From assembly GCA_003151735.1 (NCBI GenBank), contig PLYI01000081.1, positions 1 to 64,000 of the forward strand: a DNA stretch of 64,000 bases. Direction: 5' to 3'. A program made the position numbers and the translations under genes. Under the pieces are notes generated by a model, which searched no databases, was not told the origin of the DNA, and saw nothing but the letters and a program-made list of their open reading frames with translations. Positions 47,471 to 57,716 of this stretch are shown here, piece after piece. The stretch comes from Candidatus Bathyarchaeota archaeon. Lineage in GTDB: Archaea; Thermoproteota; Bathyarchaeia; Bathyarchaeales; Bathycorpusculaceae. Each line of letters begins with the position of its first letter. Position 1 is the stretch's first letter.

Positions 47471-48268
47471 TTGAATGAACTTATCTTCATAGGATTAGGA
47501 TTAAACGATGAAAAAGGCATCACCATCAAAGGATTAGAGGAAACCAAGTCGGCAGACGCCGTTTTTATGGAGCTCTACACGAGTCTCATGCCTGACTTTA
47601 GCCTGCAACGGTTTGAGGCTTTATGCGGCAAAAAAATCCAACTCGTTTCCAGACATGACCTTGAAGAGGAAAACGGAACCCAAATCCTCCAAGCCGCAAA
47701 AAAAGGCAAAGCAGCATTTCTGGTTCCAGGCGACCCCTTCATCGCAACAACCCACGTTACCCTGCGCATTGACGCCGAAAAACAAGGAATAAAAACCCGG
47801 ATAGTCCACGGTACATCCATCATGTCGGCAATCGTCAGCCTGTCGGGCTTGCACAACTACAAATTCGGAAAAACCGTAACCGTGCCTTTTCCCGAGAACT
47901 TTTCTGAAACGCCCTACAACGTCATTGCCCAAAACAAGAAGCTGGGCTTGCATACTCTTTGCCTGTTAGATTTGAAAGCCCACGAAAAACTTTTCCTAAG
48001 CATCAACCAAGCCCTCAAGATGATGAGGGAAGTTGAAGAAAAAAAGAAACAGAACGTAATCACTCCTGATACGGTTGCCGTTGGAATAGCAAGGGCAGGA
48101 GGCAACAACCCGACCTTAAAAGCCGATTTCATCAAGGATTTAGCAAATTTTGATTTTAAAGAGCCGCCGTTTAGCCTGATTTTTCCGGGGGAGCTGCATT
48201 TTATGGAGGTTGATTCGTTGATTGCTTTTGCCGGTGCACCCGCAGAGTTTAGGAGGCTTGCTAAATAA
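47471..48268 (+). CDS. dph5: Diphthine synthase
   Basis: LIFIGLGLNDEKGITIKGLEETKSADAVFMELYTS; VPGDPFIATTHVTLRIDAEKQGI; VAVGIARAG. Confidence 0.95.
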   Translation: MNELIFIGLGLNDEKGITIKGLEETKSADAVFMELYTSLMPDFSLQRFEALCGKKIQLVSRHDLEEENGTQILQAAKKGKAAFLVPGDPFIATTHVTLRIDAEKQGIKTRIVHGTSIMSAIVSLSGLHNYKFGKTVTVPFPENFSETPYNVIAQNKKLGLHTLCLLDLKAHEKLFLSINQALKMMREVEEKKKQNVITPDTVAVGIARAGGNNPTLKADFIKDLANFDFKEPPFSLIFPGELHFMEVDSLIAFAGAPAEFRRLAK

Positions 48269-48276
48269 GCATAGAA

Positions 48277-48552
48277 ATGTTAACGACCAAGTATATTTCG
48301 TCAGCTGAAAAGGTCCTTAAAGAACTCAAACGAGCACCAACCCCAATTAAGCTAACAGAGGAGACTGTGGCTGACGTTCTGCGTTGGGCAAACGATTACC
48401 TTGAAGATGCAAAGTATTATAAGGTTCAAGGCAAGTTTGAAACAAGCTTAACTTCAGTAGCTTACTGTGAAGGGCTACTTGACGCTTTAAGATTAATTGG
48501 CGCAGTGAACTTCGAATGGCCAACAAACCAAGAAAGAAAAAAGTTGTCTTAG
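48277..48552 (+). CDS. DUF357-like protein
   Basis: 91 aa; RWANDYLEDAKYYKVQGKFETSLTSVAYCEGLLDALRLIG. Confidence 0.85.
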   Translation: MLTTKYISSAEKVLKELKRAPTPIKLTEETVADVLRWANDYLEDAKYYKVQGKFETSLTSVAYCEGLLDALRLIGAVNFEWPTNQERKKLS

Positions 48553-48977
48553 CCTCAGGCGTTTTTGACCTAATCCATCTGGGGCATGTGCGGTTTCTGG
48601 AGGAAGCCAAAAGAGCAGGCGGAGAAAACGCTAAACTCATAGTTATCATCGCCAGAGATAGCAATGTAGAAAAAATGAAAAGCAGAAAACCCATAATGTC
48701 TGAAGACCAGCGCTGCGCTTTGGTGGAGTCGTTGAAGGTGGTTGATGAAGCGGTGCTTGGTTTTGAAAAATTTGAAATCGGCGAGGTCATTGAAAAAATC
48801 AAGCCAGACGTAATTGCTTTGGGTTATGACCAAGCAAGTATGGAGGGGGATGTTAAAAAGTACATTGCCCAGAATAAACTTCCCGTTGAGGTTGTTAAGA
48901 TTGGCAAGTTTGGGGAGAATACTTTAGATAGCTCATCAAAGATTAAACAGAAAATAATTGACAAGCTCTCCAAATAA
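48516..48977 (+). CDS. ribL: Cytidylyltransferase-type archaeal FAD synthetase
   Basis: VVLASGVFDLIHLGHVRFLEEAKRAGG (HxGH) and KSRKPIMSEDQR; overlaps the DUF357 gene. Confidence 0.88.
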   Translation: MANKPRKKKVVLASGVFDLIHLGHVRFLEEAKRAGGENAKLIVIIARDSNVEKMKSRKPIMSEDQRCALVESLKVVDEAVLGFEKFEIGEVIEKIKPDVIALGYDQASMEGDVKKYIAQNKLPVEVVKIGKFGENTLDSSSKIKQKIIDKLSK

Positions 48978-48991
48978 CTGGTTGCGCTCTT

Positions 48992-49600
48992 ATGGGTTGC
49001 GAGAAGTATAAGCCAACGTTCATTTTAATCGCCATAAACGTAGCTATCTACATTTACGGGGCAATCGTCAGCGGAAACGCCTTCACCACAGGCGACGGCG
49101 TTGTCTACCAGTGGGGACAAGTAAACCTCTACGTTTTCCAAGGCGCATACTACCAACTCTTCACATCCATGTTCATTCACGCCTCGGTAGTTCACCTTAC
49201 CGGCAACATGCTCTTCCTGCTCATATTCGGTTTGCGAGGAGAAGAAATGTTTTCGCTCCCCGAATACCTCACAATCTACCTCGTCGGCGGCTTAGTCGGC
49301 AACGTCCTCTCTTTAGTGTTCGGACCCTTCTTCATTTCCGTAGGAGCATCAGGAGCAATATTCGCGTTGTTCGGCGCATGCGTAATTTATGGCAGACGAT
49401 CCGTGAGGCAGTCAATCCTCGGAGCGCTGGTGTACGCGTTCTTCCTGTTCTTCATCAACACGGGGGAAGGCGTCAACATAGTAGCGCACTTAGGCGGATT
49501 AGCTTTCGGTTTAATAGTCGGATATTTAATTGCTACCCGCCGCAAACCAGACCATGAGGAAAAGGCTAGAAATCCATATTCGGTTGCTATGCCGTTTTAG
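48992..49600 (+). CDS. Rhomboid family intramembrane serine protease
   Basis: SMFIHASVVHLTGNMLFLLIFG; GASGAIFALFGA; VAHLGGLAFG. Confidence 0.93.
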   Translation: MGCEKYKPTFILIAINVAIYIYGAIVSGNAFTTGDGVVYQWGQVNLYVFQGAYYQLFTSMFIHASVVHLTGNMLFLLIFGLRGEEMFSLPEYLTIYLVGGLVGNVLSLVFGPFFISVGASGAIFALFGACVIYGRRSVRQSILGALVYAFFLFFINTGEGVNIVAHLGGLAFGLIVGYLIATRRKPDHEEKARNPYSVAMPF

Positions 49601-50289
49601 CTGTTTTGCGTGCAGACTTCAACTTTTACTTTGTTGCCGTCTTTTAGACCCAGCGCTTTTCTAAGGCACACGGGCGCAATTATCTCCACAACTGAAGCGT
49701 CATAGTGGCTGCGCAAAGCCGTTATCAAGGCACCCTTAACATCGTTTCCGATGATTGCAGGGTAACACTTCACCAGTCCAAAAGTGCGGTCTTCATTTTT
49801 GAAGCCTTTAAGTTCAATCGCTGGGTAAGCATCCAGTTCCATGCGTGTCTTAACATCATAATCCCCTGCCAACTTCAGGTTAAGTGTGCCGGGGTAAGCT
49901 TCAAAACCCAATTTCTCAACAATCTGCTGCCGATAATGCTCTTTTGAAATGTAGTAGGCGCCTTCACCTAAACCTGTAAAAACAGTTCCTTCCAACGTCA
50001 CTGAAGGCGGATAGGATTTTTCCATCAGGACTTTAAGACCCAGATACAGTTTCTGCAGTTCTTTGGTGCCTTGGTCTTCGATTTTGATTAAGCTGCCGTC
50101 TGGAGAGATGTTCCTCTGTATCCAGCCTTTGCGTTCAAGTTCGATGAGGTAACGTGAGGCGGTTTGCTGGGAAATCCCCAGTTTCTTCGCTAAGTACTCG
50201 GTTGAGATTTTGGCTGTTCGCCGATAAGCACCCATCTCCGCGAGTTTTAGGAGCATGTAGAAGTGCTGCCACTCCTGCTTCTCAGTCAA
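49597..50289 (-). CDS. ribK: CTP-dependent riboflavin kinase with N-terminal HTH
   Basis: wHTH plus GTVFTGLGEGAYYISKEHYRQQIVEKLGFEAYPGTLNLKL. Confidence 0.94.
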   Translation of the reverse strand: MTEKQEWQHFYMLLKLAEMGAYRRTAKISTEYLAKKLGISQQTASRYLIELERKGWIQRNISPDGSLIKIEDQGTKELQKLYLGLKVLMEKSYPPSVTLEGTVFTGLGEGAYYISKEHYRQQIVEKLGFEAYPGTLNLKLAGDYDVKTRMELDAYPAIELKGFKNEDRTFGLVKCYPAIIGNDVKGALITALRSHYDASVVEIIAPVCLRKALGLKDGNKVKVEVCTQNS

Positions 50290-50466
50290 CGCTTTCTTCT
50301 CCAGTGAATTAGAAAGTGAGCGGTTGGATATTTAAGCGGCTCGAAACCAAAGCGCTAAAATAATCCATTTCAAATTTGCGTATACTTTCTCTGGTTGTTT
50401 GTGTGGAATTCTGTTTTTTTCCAAAATTAGTGAATACTTAAAATACTGGAAGCACAATTAACATTT

Positions 50467-51585
50467 ATGAAAGACTTAGAGAAAATCTCTTCTGTCTTGA
50501 TCTTATGCACAGTAATTCTTTCCTTTTCAGTTGCTAATGCGTTTTATGCAGTTGCAAAAAATAATGGGACATCCGTTGTAGCTACGGTAAATGTGGGAAA
50601 GTCTCCTGAAAGCTTAGCTTACGATTCTGGGAAGGGCGAAATCTTTGTCGCTGTTCATGACTCCCACTCTATCTTGGCAATATCAGAAGGCAACAATGCC
50701 ATAACTGCAAACATTACGGCGGAAAATTCTGCTTTGCCCTATGGCTTAGCTTACGATTCTGGCAAGAATGAAATCTTTGTTGCAAATACTAATTCAGGCA
50801 CGGTCTCAGTCATCTCGGATAATAGCAACGCTGTGGTTGCAACCGTAAACGTTGAAACTAATCCAGTGGGCGTAGCTTACGATTCTGGGAAGGGCGAAAT
50901 CTTTGTTGCAAATACTAACTCCAGTACAGTCTCTGTGATATCAGACAATACAAACGCTGTAGTTGGGACAGTAAGGGTGGGAGGTTCTCCTATGGGTTTA
51001 GCATATGATTCTGATAAGGGTGAGATCTTCGTTGCAAATTCTGACAACAACAATGTCTCAGTCATATCCGACACCAATAATGCCGTAGTTGCAACCGTTA
51101 ACGTGGGATGGCTCCCTTATGGGGTTGTTTATGATTCTGGGTTGGGCGAGATATTTGTAGCTAATTTATTCTCTAACACTGTTTCAGTCATATCGGACAC
51201 CACTAATACCGTGGTTGCGAACGTTACCGTACAAAACCTTCCCTACGGCTTAGCATATAATTCTAATTTAGGCGAGATTTTAGTAGGCAATAATGACGCC
51301 AACCTAATCTCGGTCATATCAGACAGCACTAATGAAGTGGTTTCCACAATAGACGGGGTAGGAAACCCCTCAGGAATAGCTTACAATCCTATCAAAGGTG
51401 AAATCTTTATAGCAAATGAAGACGGCACCCAAGTCTCCGTAGTATCTGATACCTCTTTGACCCCTAGCCCCAGCCCAACTGCACCAGAGTTCAGCAATGC
51501 AGGTCTCATTTTGCTGGCTGCAGCACTGGTGACAGTGGCCTTTTGCGCGGTTGCCTTGAAAGCAAGAAAACCGAAAAAAAAATAA
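50467..51585 (+). CDS. YVTN-type beta-propeller repeat surface protein with PEF-CTERM-like tail
   Basis: Repeats AYDSGKGEIFVANTNSxTVSVISD...NAVVATVNV; C-terminus PTAPEFSNAGLILLAAALVTVAFCAVALKARKPKKK. Confidence 0.88.
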   Translation: MKDLEKISSVLILCTVILSFSVANAFYAVAKNNGTSVVATVNVGKSPESLAYDSGKGEIFVAVHDSHSILAISEGNNAITANITAENSALPYGLAYDSGKNEIFVANTNSGTVSVISDNSNAVVATVNVETNPVGVAYDSGKGEIFVANTNSSTVSVISDNTNAVVGTVRVGGSPMGLAYDSDKGEIFVANSDNNNVSVISDTNNAVVATVNVGWLPYGVVYDSGLGEIFVANLFSNTVSVISDTTNTVVANVTVQNLPYGLAYNSNLGEILVGNNDANLISVISDSTNEVVSTIDGVGNPSGIAYNPIKGEIFIANEDGTQVSVVSDTSLTPSPSPTAPEFSNAGLILLAAALVTVAFCAVALKARKPKKK

Positions 51586-51630
51586 CTTGAAAAACCAAAC
51601 CGCTAAATCCGCACCCGTTCAATGTTTTAA

Positions 51631-52389
51631 TTGCTTGTGATAAAAAACCGAGGCGAAACTACGGCAAACGTCTTTGATGAGATGGGAGTTTACTGGGCAG
51701 AGATAGCTGATAAAAATCAAACGGAGGAGCAAATCCAATTCCTAAAAAGCCATCTTAAGCCTAAAGGATATGTTTTGGATCTTGCTTGTGGAACGGGAAG
51801 ACACTCGATTCCTTTAAGCCAGCAAGGATTTTGCATGGTGGGTTTGGACGTTTCCTTGAAGCTTCTGGGGATTGCCAAGCAGCGTTCGAGCCAACTTCAG
51901 GTTGTTAGGGGTGATATGCAACATTTGCCCTTCAAAGCTGGAGCATTTGCCGATGTAGTCAGCGTGGATACGAGTTTTGGATACTTGCCATCTAAGGTTG
52001 ATGATAGGGCAAGCTTGTCTGAAGTGCGAAGGGTCCTTTTTCAGCGGAGCATTTTTGTTATCGATGTTTTTAACCGAGAAAATTTAGTTCTAAGGTTCAA
52101 AGAACAAAACAAATCGATCAAGGAGAAAGATTACCCCAGCTTTTTTCTCCAGCAAAAACGGACCATAAGCGGCGATGGCGGGTGGCTTTGCGATTCATGG
52201 ACTGTCCGCGACAAAAAAGATGGAATGGTTAGGTTTTTTGAGCATAAGGTACGTTTGTTTGGGAAAGATGTGCTGGCGGGTTTGCTGGAGGAAGCGGGTT
52301 TTGCGGTAGAGGAGGTTTATGGGAGCTATAACGGAGGAAAATTCAGCGCTGACTCGCCGAGGCTTATCATTGTTGCCCGGGTAAAGTGA
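51631..52389 (+). CDS. SAM-dependent class I methyltransferase
   Basis: VLDLACGTGRHSIPLSQQGFCMVGLDVS. Confidence 0.93.
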   Translation: MLVIKNRGETTANVFDEMGVYWAEIADKNQTEEQIQFLKSHLKPKGYVLDLACGTGRHSIPLSQQGFCMVGLDVSLKLLGIAKQRSSQLQVVRGDMQHLPFKAGAFADVVSVDTSFGYLPSKVDDRASLSEVRRVLFQRSIFVIDVFNRENLVLRFKEQNKSIKEKDYPSFFLQQKRTISGDGGWLCDSWTVRDKKDGMVRFFEHKVRLFGKDVLAGLLEEAGFAVEEVYGSYNGGKFSADSPRLIIVARVK

Positions 52390-52491
52390 GTTTTCAGGTG
52401 GCTTTGTTGTTTGGGTTTTTGTTTAGGTTTGGCGCATAAAAGTTATAAGCGCCCTTAAAGACACATTGAAGAATACAGACCGTGAAGAAGC

Positions 52492-53472
52492 ATGAACGCT
52501 TGGAAACTCAGAATTTCTATGGCTGCAACCTTGGCCGTAATCTTTGGTTTAACTACACTAGTTTTCGCAGTTATTTTAACTGTTGCTGGAGTAGGCTTCA
52601 GCCTCTTAACCATAGGAATATTCGTGGTGGTACTCAATGTAGCCCAGTGGCTACTGTCACCATACTTAGTGGGCTGGATATACAAAGTTAAAGAAATGCC
52701 CCAGAACGAAAACCTCCAAGTACACCAGATGGTTAGCGATTTAAGCCGAAAAAGCGGAATATCCACACCAAAACTGATGCTCTCGCAAATTCCATTGCCC
52801 AACGCATTCGCATACGGCTCGCCACTAACAGGCAGCAGAGTTGCCGTAACTCAGGGACTTTTAACGAAACTTGACGACGGAGAAGTTGAAGCCGTCATAG
52901 GTCACGAACTCGGCCACCTAAAACACCGCGACGTGCAGGTTATGATGGTTGTTTCGTTCCTGCCAGCACTTTTCTATTACATTGGTTACTCTATGATGCT
53001 ATCAGGTATATTTGGCGGAGGAAATCAGAACAACAAAAACAGCGGCGGAAACAACGCATTATTCGGCATTGCCTTCATGGCTTTTTCATGGGTACTAACA
53101 TTATTCACGCTTTACTTGAGCCGTCTACGAGAATACTATGCTGACAGGCACAGCGCTTTGATAGTTGAGAATGGAGCAGAAAAACTCTCAACAGGCCTGG
53201 TAACAATCGTGCAAGAAAGCAAAAACCCAACTAAACAACAAAAAGACCAACAGAAAAGCACAAGTTCCTACAAAGCCCTCTTCATAGCTGACCCTGAACG
53301 CGCAACCGCAGATGCAGCAGAACTAAACTCAAACAGCAGCGCAACAAACAAAGAAGACCTGCTAAGAGAAACATTGGCAAAACAACCCACATCCGTCGAC
53401 AAATTCACCGAAATCTTCTCAACCCACCCAAACATAATCAAGCGACTGCGGGCACTAAAGGAACTCAGCTAA
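52492..53472 (+). CDS. htpX: HtpX-like M48 metalloprotease
   Basis: VIGHELGHLKHRDVQVMM; PNAFAYGSPLTGSRVAVTQGLL; TM segments. Confidence 0.94.
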   Translation: MNAWKLRISMAATLAVIFGLTTLVFAVILTVAGVGFSLLTIGIFVVVLNVAQWLLSPYLVGWIYKVKEMPQNENLQVHQMVSDLSRKSGISTPKLMLSQIPLPNAFAYGSPLTGSRVAVTQGLLTKLDDGEVEAVIGHELGHLKHRDVQVMMVVSFLPALFYYIGYSMMLSGIFGGGNQNNKNSGGNNALFGIAFMAFSWVLTLFTLYLSRLREYYADRHSALIVENGAEKLSTGLVTIVQESKNPTKQQKDQQKSTSSYKALFIADPERATADAAELNSNSSATNKEDLLRETLAKQPTSVDKFTEIFSTHPNIIKRLRALKELS

Positions 53473-53486
53473 AACCCCCGCGGATA

Positions 53487-54107
53487 CTAAAAAAATACAT
53501 CTCTACTTCTATTATTCAAAAAAGGATTAACTCTTTTTTCCTTCCCAATCATAGAAGTCTCACCATGTCCAGGATACACCAGCAAAACATCAGGCAAACG
53601 TACAAGTTTTTGCAGAGAAAGCCTCATGTCTGTCATTGAGCCGCCGGGAAAGTCGGTTCTGCCGATTCCACTAGCAAACAATGTGTCGCCTGTGAAAACA
53701 AGTTTTTCTCCGACAAGACATATGCTGCCAGGTGTGTGTCCAGGAGTATGCATCACTTTGAGGGTTTGGTCGCCAAACTCGACTGCGCTGCCATCTTCAA
53801 GCAGAACGACCTTTTTCGCGCCTTCGATGAAATGGGCGTCAAGCGGGTGAATGCAGATTGGAACATTGAGTTTCTGCTGGAAAAGCGCGTTTCCTTTGAT
53901 GTGGTCGTCGTGCCCATGTGTGTTTACGATAGACTTCACATTTAACTTGCCAGCTGAGATGTAGTCAAATATTGAATGGGCTTCGGAAGAAAAATCCAGT
54001 CCAGGATCGATCAGGATTGCTTCTTTTGTTTCTTTGGAACTTGCTACATAGCTGTTGGTAGATAACATGCCGACAGTAAAGGTTTCAACAAGCATACGAA
54101 TCAGCAC
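53487..54107 (-). CDS. Metallo-beta-lactamase fold hydrolase (glyoxalase II-like)
   Basis: NTHGHDDHIKGN; HTPGHTPGSICLV; FTGDTLF; YPGHGE. Confidence 0.94.
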   Translation of the reverse strand: MLIRMLVETFTVGMLSTNSYVASSKETKEAILIDPGLDFSSEAHSIFDYISAGKLNVKSIVNTHGHDDHIKGNALFQQKLNVPICIHPLDAHFIEGAKKVVLLEDGSAVEFGDQTLKVMHTPGHTPGSICLVGEKLVFTGDTLFASGIGRTDFPGGSMTDMRLSLQKLVRLPDVLLVYPGHGETSMIGKEKRVNPFLNNRSRDVFF

Positions 54108-54324
54108 TCAAAATAGAGTCAAAGGTAAAATAAAGTATTTGCCAGCTGACTCACCGAAAGTCTCGATTATAACATGCTATTGAATCAAAAAATCGTCAAT
54201 ACAACCTACTCCCCTTAGGGTTAGAGATAGAATTTCTAAATGTTGCCGAAAAGGTTCTTGAAAATCTAAAATGGGTTAAGAATGGTGGCTATTAAAACGG
54301 AAATTTAGGTTTTAACTGGCAAAA

Positions 54325-54573
54325 TTAAGCGTCTAAGCCTTGTTGAAAACCAGTAAGTTTTATGGTGCTTTTGCATTTTGCGCAGCTGATAACTAATTCT
54401 GCAAGCTCGTCGTTCACGACTGTTGTATCCAGGATTTGGTAGTTGTCTTCTGATTCGTCGTCAGGCGAGATTGCTTTTCCGCATTTTGGGCACTCGAACG
54501 TACCGTCCTCTTCGATTGCAGATAGGTCTATTTTGTATGTCGAGGTTTTTTTGTCCAGCTTTTTCATCATCAT
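54325..54573 (-). CDS. Small zinc-ribbon protein
   Basis: CPKCGKAISPDDES...ISCAKCKSTIKL. Confidence 0.75.
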   Translation of the reverse strand: MMMKKLDKKTSTYKIDLSAIEEDGTFECPKCGKAISPDDESEDNYQILDTTVVNDELAELVISCAKCKSTIKLTGFQQGLDA

Positions 54574-54670
54574 ATTCTTTCACTCTTTTTCTTTAAATTT
54601 TCATTGACCGTTTTTATTAATTAACGATTATGAATTTCTATTCAGTATGCGGAATCCATTTAAAAGCTTG

Positions 54671-54715
54671 ACGCAAAAAAAGGAAAAAATAATTGATTTA
54701 AACGCCATTTCTGTT
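54671..54715 (-). repeat. Possible divergent copy D (after pckG)
   Basis: Sense strand ACAGAAATGGCGTTTAAATCAATTATTTTTTCCTTTTTTGCG shares GAAATGGNNTTTA plus T-runs. Confidence 0.4.
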
Positions 54716-54720
54716 CAGGC

Positions 54721-56610
54721 TCATGCTTCTTTTTCAAAGTTTTCAGGTGAAATATATTCGCCGTACTTCTCTTTGGCTTGGAGCAAACGTTCGCGTTGCA
54801 TGTAGAGGATTCCGAACATCTCCAATGGCGTGTCGTTGACGTTTTCCTGGTAGAAACGCGAAACCCTCTCGATTTTTGCTAGGTTTTCTGGGACGCGTAT
54901 AGTGAATTGTTTGTTGTAGTCTTCTTTGGCGTAGTTTTTGTTGAGCACTTGCTTGAACAGTTTGCGTAAATCCTCGAATTTTGGTACGTATCCGGTTGGG
55001 GTTTTTATGGCGCCGACTTCGTTGTGGACTCGCAGTTCCATCCATTTTATCCAAACGTGCTTGTCCTGTGGACTGTTAAGGTATTTTCCGTCGCCGACTT
55101 CTTTTAGGAAATAGTTTACGCCGAAGATGATGGGTTGCTTTTTGAGTTTTCGCCCGAAATCCAGGTTGTTGTGGACGTTTTTGCCCATTGGAATTGAGAT
55201 GAAGTCTTGGATGCTCATCATGTTAATTTCTGGAACGCCTTCTTTGCCGATGGTAGCAAACGTGGTTTCGGTTTCCAAGGATGCTCCGTAAGCGACGATG
55301 CCGTGGTCCCAGCTGTAGCTTTGCTGGACAGGCACGTAGGCTTTGGCGTCGCGTCCGCCGTACATTATGCCGCTTAATTCAACTCCGTTAGGATTATCCA
55401 GTTCAGGATCAACGTTTTCCAGCGCTTTTAGGGCTACTGCGTAACGTGCGTTCTTGTGGGCTGCTGGTATTTCGTTGCTTTCTTCGTCTTTTTTGCCTTC
55501 ATACCATGTGCCAGTGTAGTTGCAGCCTTCTTTAGGCAGCTCCTTTCCCATGCCAAGCCAGTAGGGTTTGCCATCCTTTACCAATATGTTAGAGAAGATT
55601 ATTTCTCCCGGATTCGTTAACACCTTCCAGATTAAAGCGTCGTCTTTGGGATTAACGTCTGTTATGATTCCGAATATGCCTGATTCAACATTTACTGCGC
55701 GGGCGGCTGAGTCGATGTCTCGGATATAAGCGATGTCGTCGCCAAGTATGGTTTCGCCTGGAAGCATGGCGGTTGAGGTTTTGCCGCATGCACTTGGAAA
55801 AGCACCTGCAAAGTAAGATTTGCGTCCGTTTGGTCCAAAGACGCCCATGAGTAGCATGTGTTCGGCTAGCCATCCTTCGCTGCTGGCTTTGCGGATTGCC
55901 AAGCGGAAGGCAAGTTTTTTGAAGCCTACGCTGTTGCCTGCGTACTGGGTGTTGACGCTATAGATTGTGTTGTCCATGTGGTCGATGTAGATGCGTTTTT
56001 TGTCGTAATCTACACTGACCATATCTTCGTTTAGTTTTCCTGCTGAGTGCAGAACGCGTAGAAAGTCGCTTTTTGGTCCTGCTTTCACGAATTGTTCATA
56101 GCCAGGACGGTAAAGCAAATCTTCCGAGTGCGATACGTACCATGAATCGGTGCATTGTAAACCAAGAATCGTAAAGACTGAGGTAGCTGGCCCCAACGAG
56201 ACAAATCGGACAATCATTGTTTTGCCCATCATCGAATCTCTTAGGAGTCCTCTAACCTCCGTTAAGCCTTCTTGACGATCCATCTGGTTGAGCGCTTTGC
56301 TAAGTGTAACGCCTTTTGGAACGAGGTACTTGGTGTTTTGGCGGTCTCTTCCCTGGTCATTTTCGCCGTCAAAGTGAACTGTGTGCCCTGGAAGAGTCAA
56401 GATTGCTTGTTCTTCTCCAGATGCAACAGCCTGTTTTCGCACATAAGCAACATCTTCGGCTGAGTCACTGCAGACAAAGATTTTTTCTGCATGGCAAAGG
56501 TCGCTTTCTTTAGCGATGAACTCATGGACGTTTGGGTTGTCGATGGCGCTTAGTTTTTGGAAGTCTTTGAGGCTTAGTTTGGACTGTAATGCTTCAAGGT
56601 ATGGATTCAT
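54721..56610 (-). CDS. pckG: Phosphoenolpyruvate carboxykinase (GTP)
   Basis: YFAGAFPSACGKTSTAMLPG P-loop; GDDIAYIR; length 629 aa. Confidence 0.96.
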   Translation of the reverse strand: MNPYLEALQSKLSLKDFQKLSAIDNPNVHEFIAKESDLCHAEKIFVCSDSAEDVAYVRKQAVASGEEQAILTLPGHTVHFDGENDQGRDRQNTKYLVPKGVTLSKALNQMDRQEGLTEVRGLLRDSMMGKTMIVRFVSLGPATSVFTILGLQCTDSWYVSHSEDLLYRPGYEQFVKAGPKSDFLRVLHSAGKLNEDMVSVDYDKKRIYIDHMDNTIYSVNTQYAGNSVGFKKLAFRLAIRKASSEGWLAEHMLLMGVFGPNGRKSYFAGAFPSACGKTSTAMLPGETILGDDIAYIRDIDSAARAVNVESGIFGIITDVNPKDDALIWKVLTNPGEIIFSNILVKDGKPYWLGMGKELPKEGCNYTGTWYEGKKDEESNEIPAAHKNARYAVALKALENVDPELDNPNGVELSGIMYGGRDAKAYVPVQQSYSWDHGIVAYGASLETETTFATIGKEGVPEINMMSIQDFISIPMGKNVHNNLDFGRKLKKQPIIFGVNYFLKEVGDGKYLNSPQDKHVWIKWMELRVHNEVGAIKTPTGYVPKFEDLRKLFKQVLNKNYAKEDYNKQFTIRVPENLAKIERVSRFYQENVNDTPLEMFGILYMQRERLLQAKEKYGEYISPENFEKEA

Positions 56611-56626
56611 TGCTTGTTTATCATCC

Positions 56627-57601
56627 TTAGAGTTCGTTTACAGTTCCAGGAATCCTCGGGAACGGTTGGCATTCGCCGACGTGTTTGACGCCTGCAAGCC
56701 AGCCGACTAAACGTTCCATACCTATGCCTCCGCCAGCGGTGGGCTTGAGTCTGCCTTCCTTGGCCATTTTGAGGATTAGAGCGTAGTTTTCTTTTTTGAC
56801 TTGGTCACGCTCTATCTTCTTGGAAATCTTTGCGTATTCCCATTCACGTTTAGCGCCTGAGAGGACTTCGCCGAACTGTGGCAGGAACAAATCATAGTTA
56901 TCCCATTTGCCCGTCTTGAAGTCTTCAAAGTCATAGAATTCTCTTGGAATGTTCATGACCCAAACAGGCTCAGTTATCTCTTTGGATAAACCTGCTTCCC
57001 AGTCTGCGCCGTATTTAGCTTCAAGCTCTACGCGGTCGTAGATTTTGAAGGGTGTCTTAGGTACTTTCAGGGTGTCACAGCGGCACAAAGTCGTTAATTC
57101 ACTTTTCATTTCACGTTTTAAGTCTTTGACTAAAGTCTGAAGGGCATCTTCCACTAACGTCATGACTTCTTTTGATGTTGCGTCTCTGGCTTCAAAGTCA
57201 AGTTGCGTGAATTCGTAGATGTGTTTTCCAGTTTTGGCGCGTTCAGCTTTTTCGATGCGTATGTTAGGTGAGAGTATGAACAGTTTGGGGTAGGCGGTTG
57301 AGGCGGCGACGAGTTTGTGGATTATCATGCTGGCGGTGGTGCGGACTGGTTTGCCGTAGATGTCGACTTCGATTCTTTTTTCTATGGATGCACCTGGATC
57401 GGGCCAGAGCGGATCAGTGCTTTGGCTGAGCGCTACTGGGAGGAGCCATTGGAAGCCTTTGTTTACAAAGGTAGTTGAGAGGCTTTTTAGTGTGTAAGTC
57501 ATGATTTTGCCTATACAGGCTTTTCTTTCTGTTTCTGTTGCCGTTAATTGGTCTAACGGTTTGGGTATTTCGATTGATTCTTGTTTTGGCAATTTAATCA
57601 C
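56627..57601 (-). CDS. AsnRS-like archaeal asparagine synthetase
   Basis: Class II aaRS-like core without anticodon-binding domain; FTQLDFEARDA and GGGIGMERLVGWLAG (motif 3). Confidence 0.85.
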   Translation of the reverse strand: MIKLPKQESIEIPKPLDQLTATETERKACIGKIMTYTLKSLSTTFVNKGFQWLLPVALSQSTDPLWPDPGASIEKRIEVDIYGKPVRTTASMIIHKLVAASTAYPKLFILSPNIRIEKAERAKTGKHIYEFTQLDFEARDATSKEVMTLVEDALQTLVKDLKREMKSELTTLCRCDTLKVPKTPFKIYDRVELEAKYGADWEAGLSKEITEPVWVMNIPREFYDFEDFKTGKWDNYDLFLPQFGEVLSGAKREWEYAKISKKIERDQVKKENYALILKMAKEGRLKPTAGGGIGMERLVGWLAGVKHVGECQPFPRIPGTVNEL

Positions 57602-57701
57602 TGTGAACTTGTTTTGGTGTACATTGTGAATAGCAGGTAATAAATTTTTTATAAGAAAACATGGATAATTTACAGTTAATACAAGTTTTTATACCAGAAA
57701 C

Positions 57702-57716
57702 ATGTAATAATTACAT
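57702..57716. promoter_or_regulatory. Palindrome ATGTAAT-A-ATTACAT abutting the Lrp/AsnC start codon
   Basis: Perfect 7-bp arms, immediately upstream of the ATG at 57717. Confidence 0.45.

Noticed and set aside
50600-51450. Regularly spaced repeats that could suggest a CRISPR array
   Set aside because: Repeats are in-frame YVTN propeller repeats within one ORF, with ~126-bp period and coding constraint.
54743-56710. ORFs antisense or out of frame within pckG
   Set aside because: Overlap a strongly supported PEPCK gene; Arg/His-rich artefacts.
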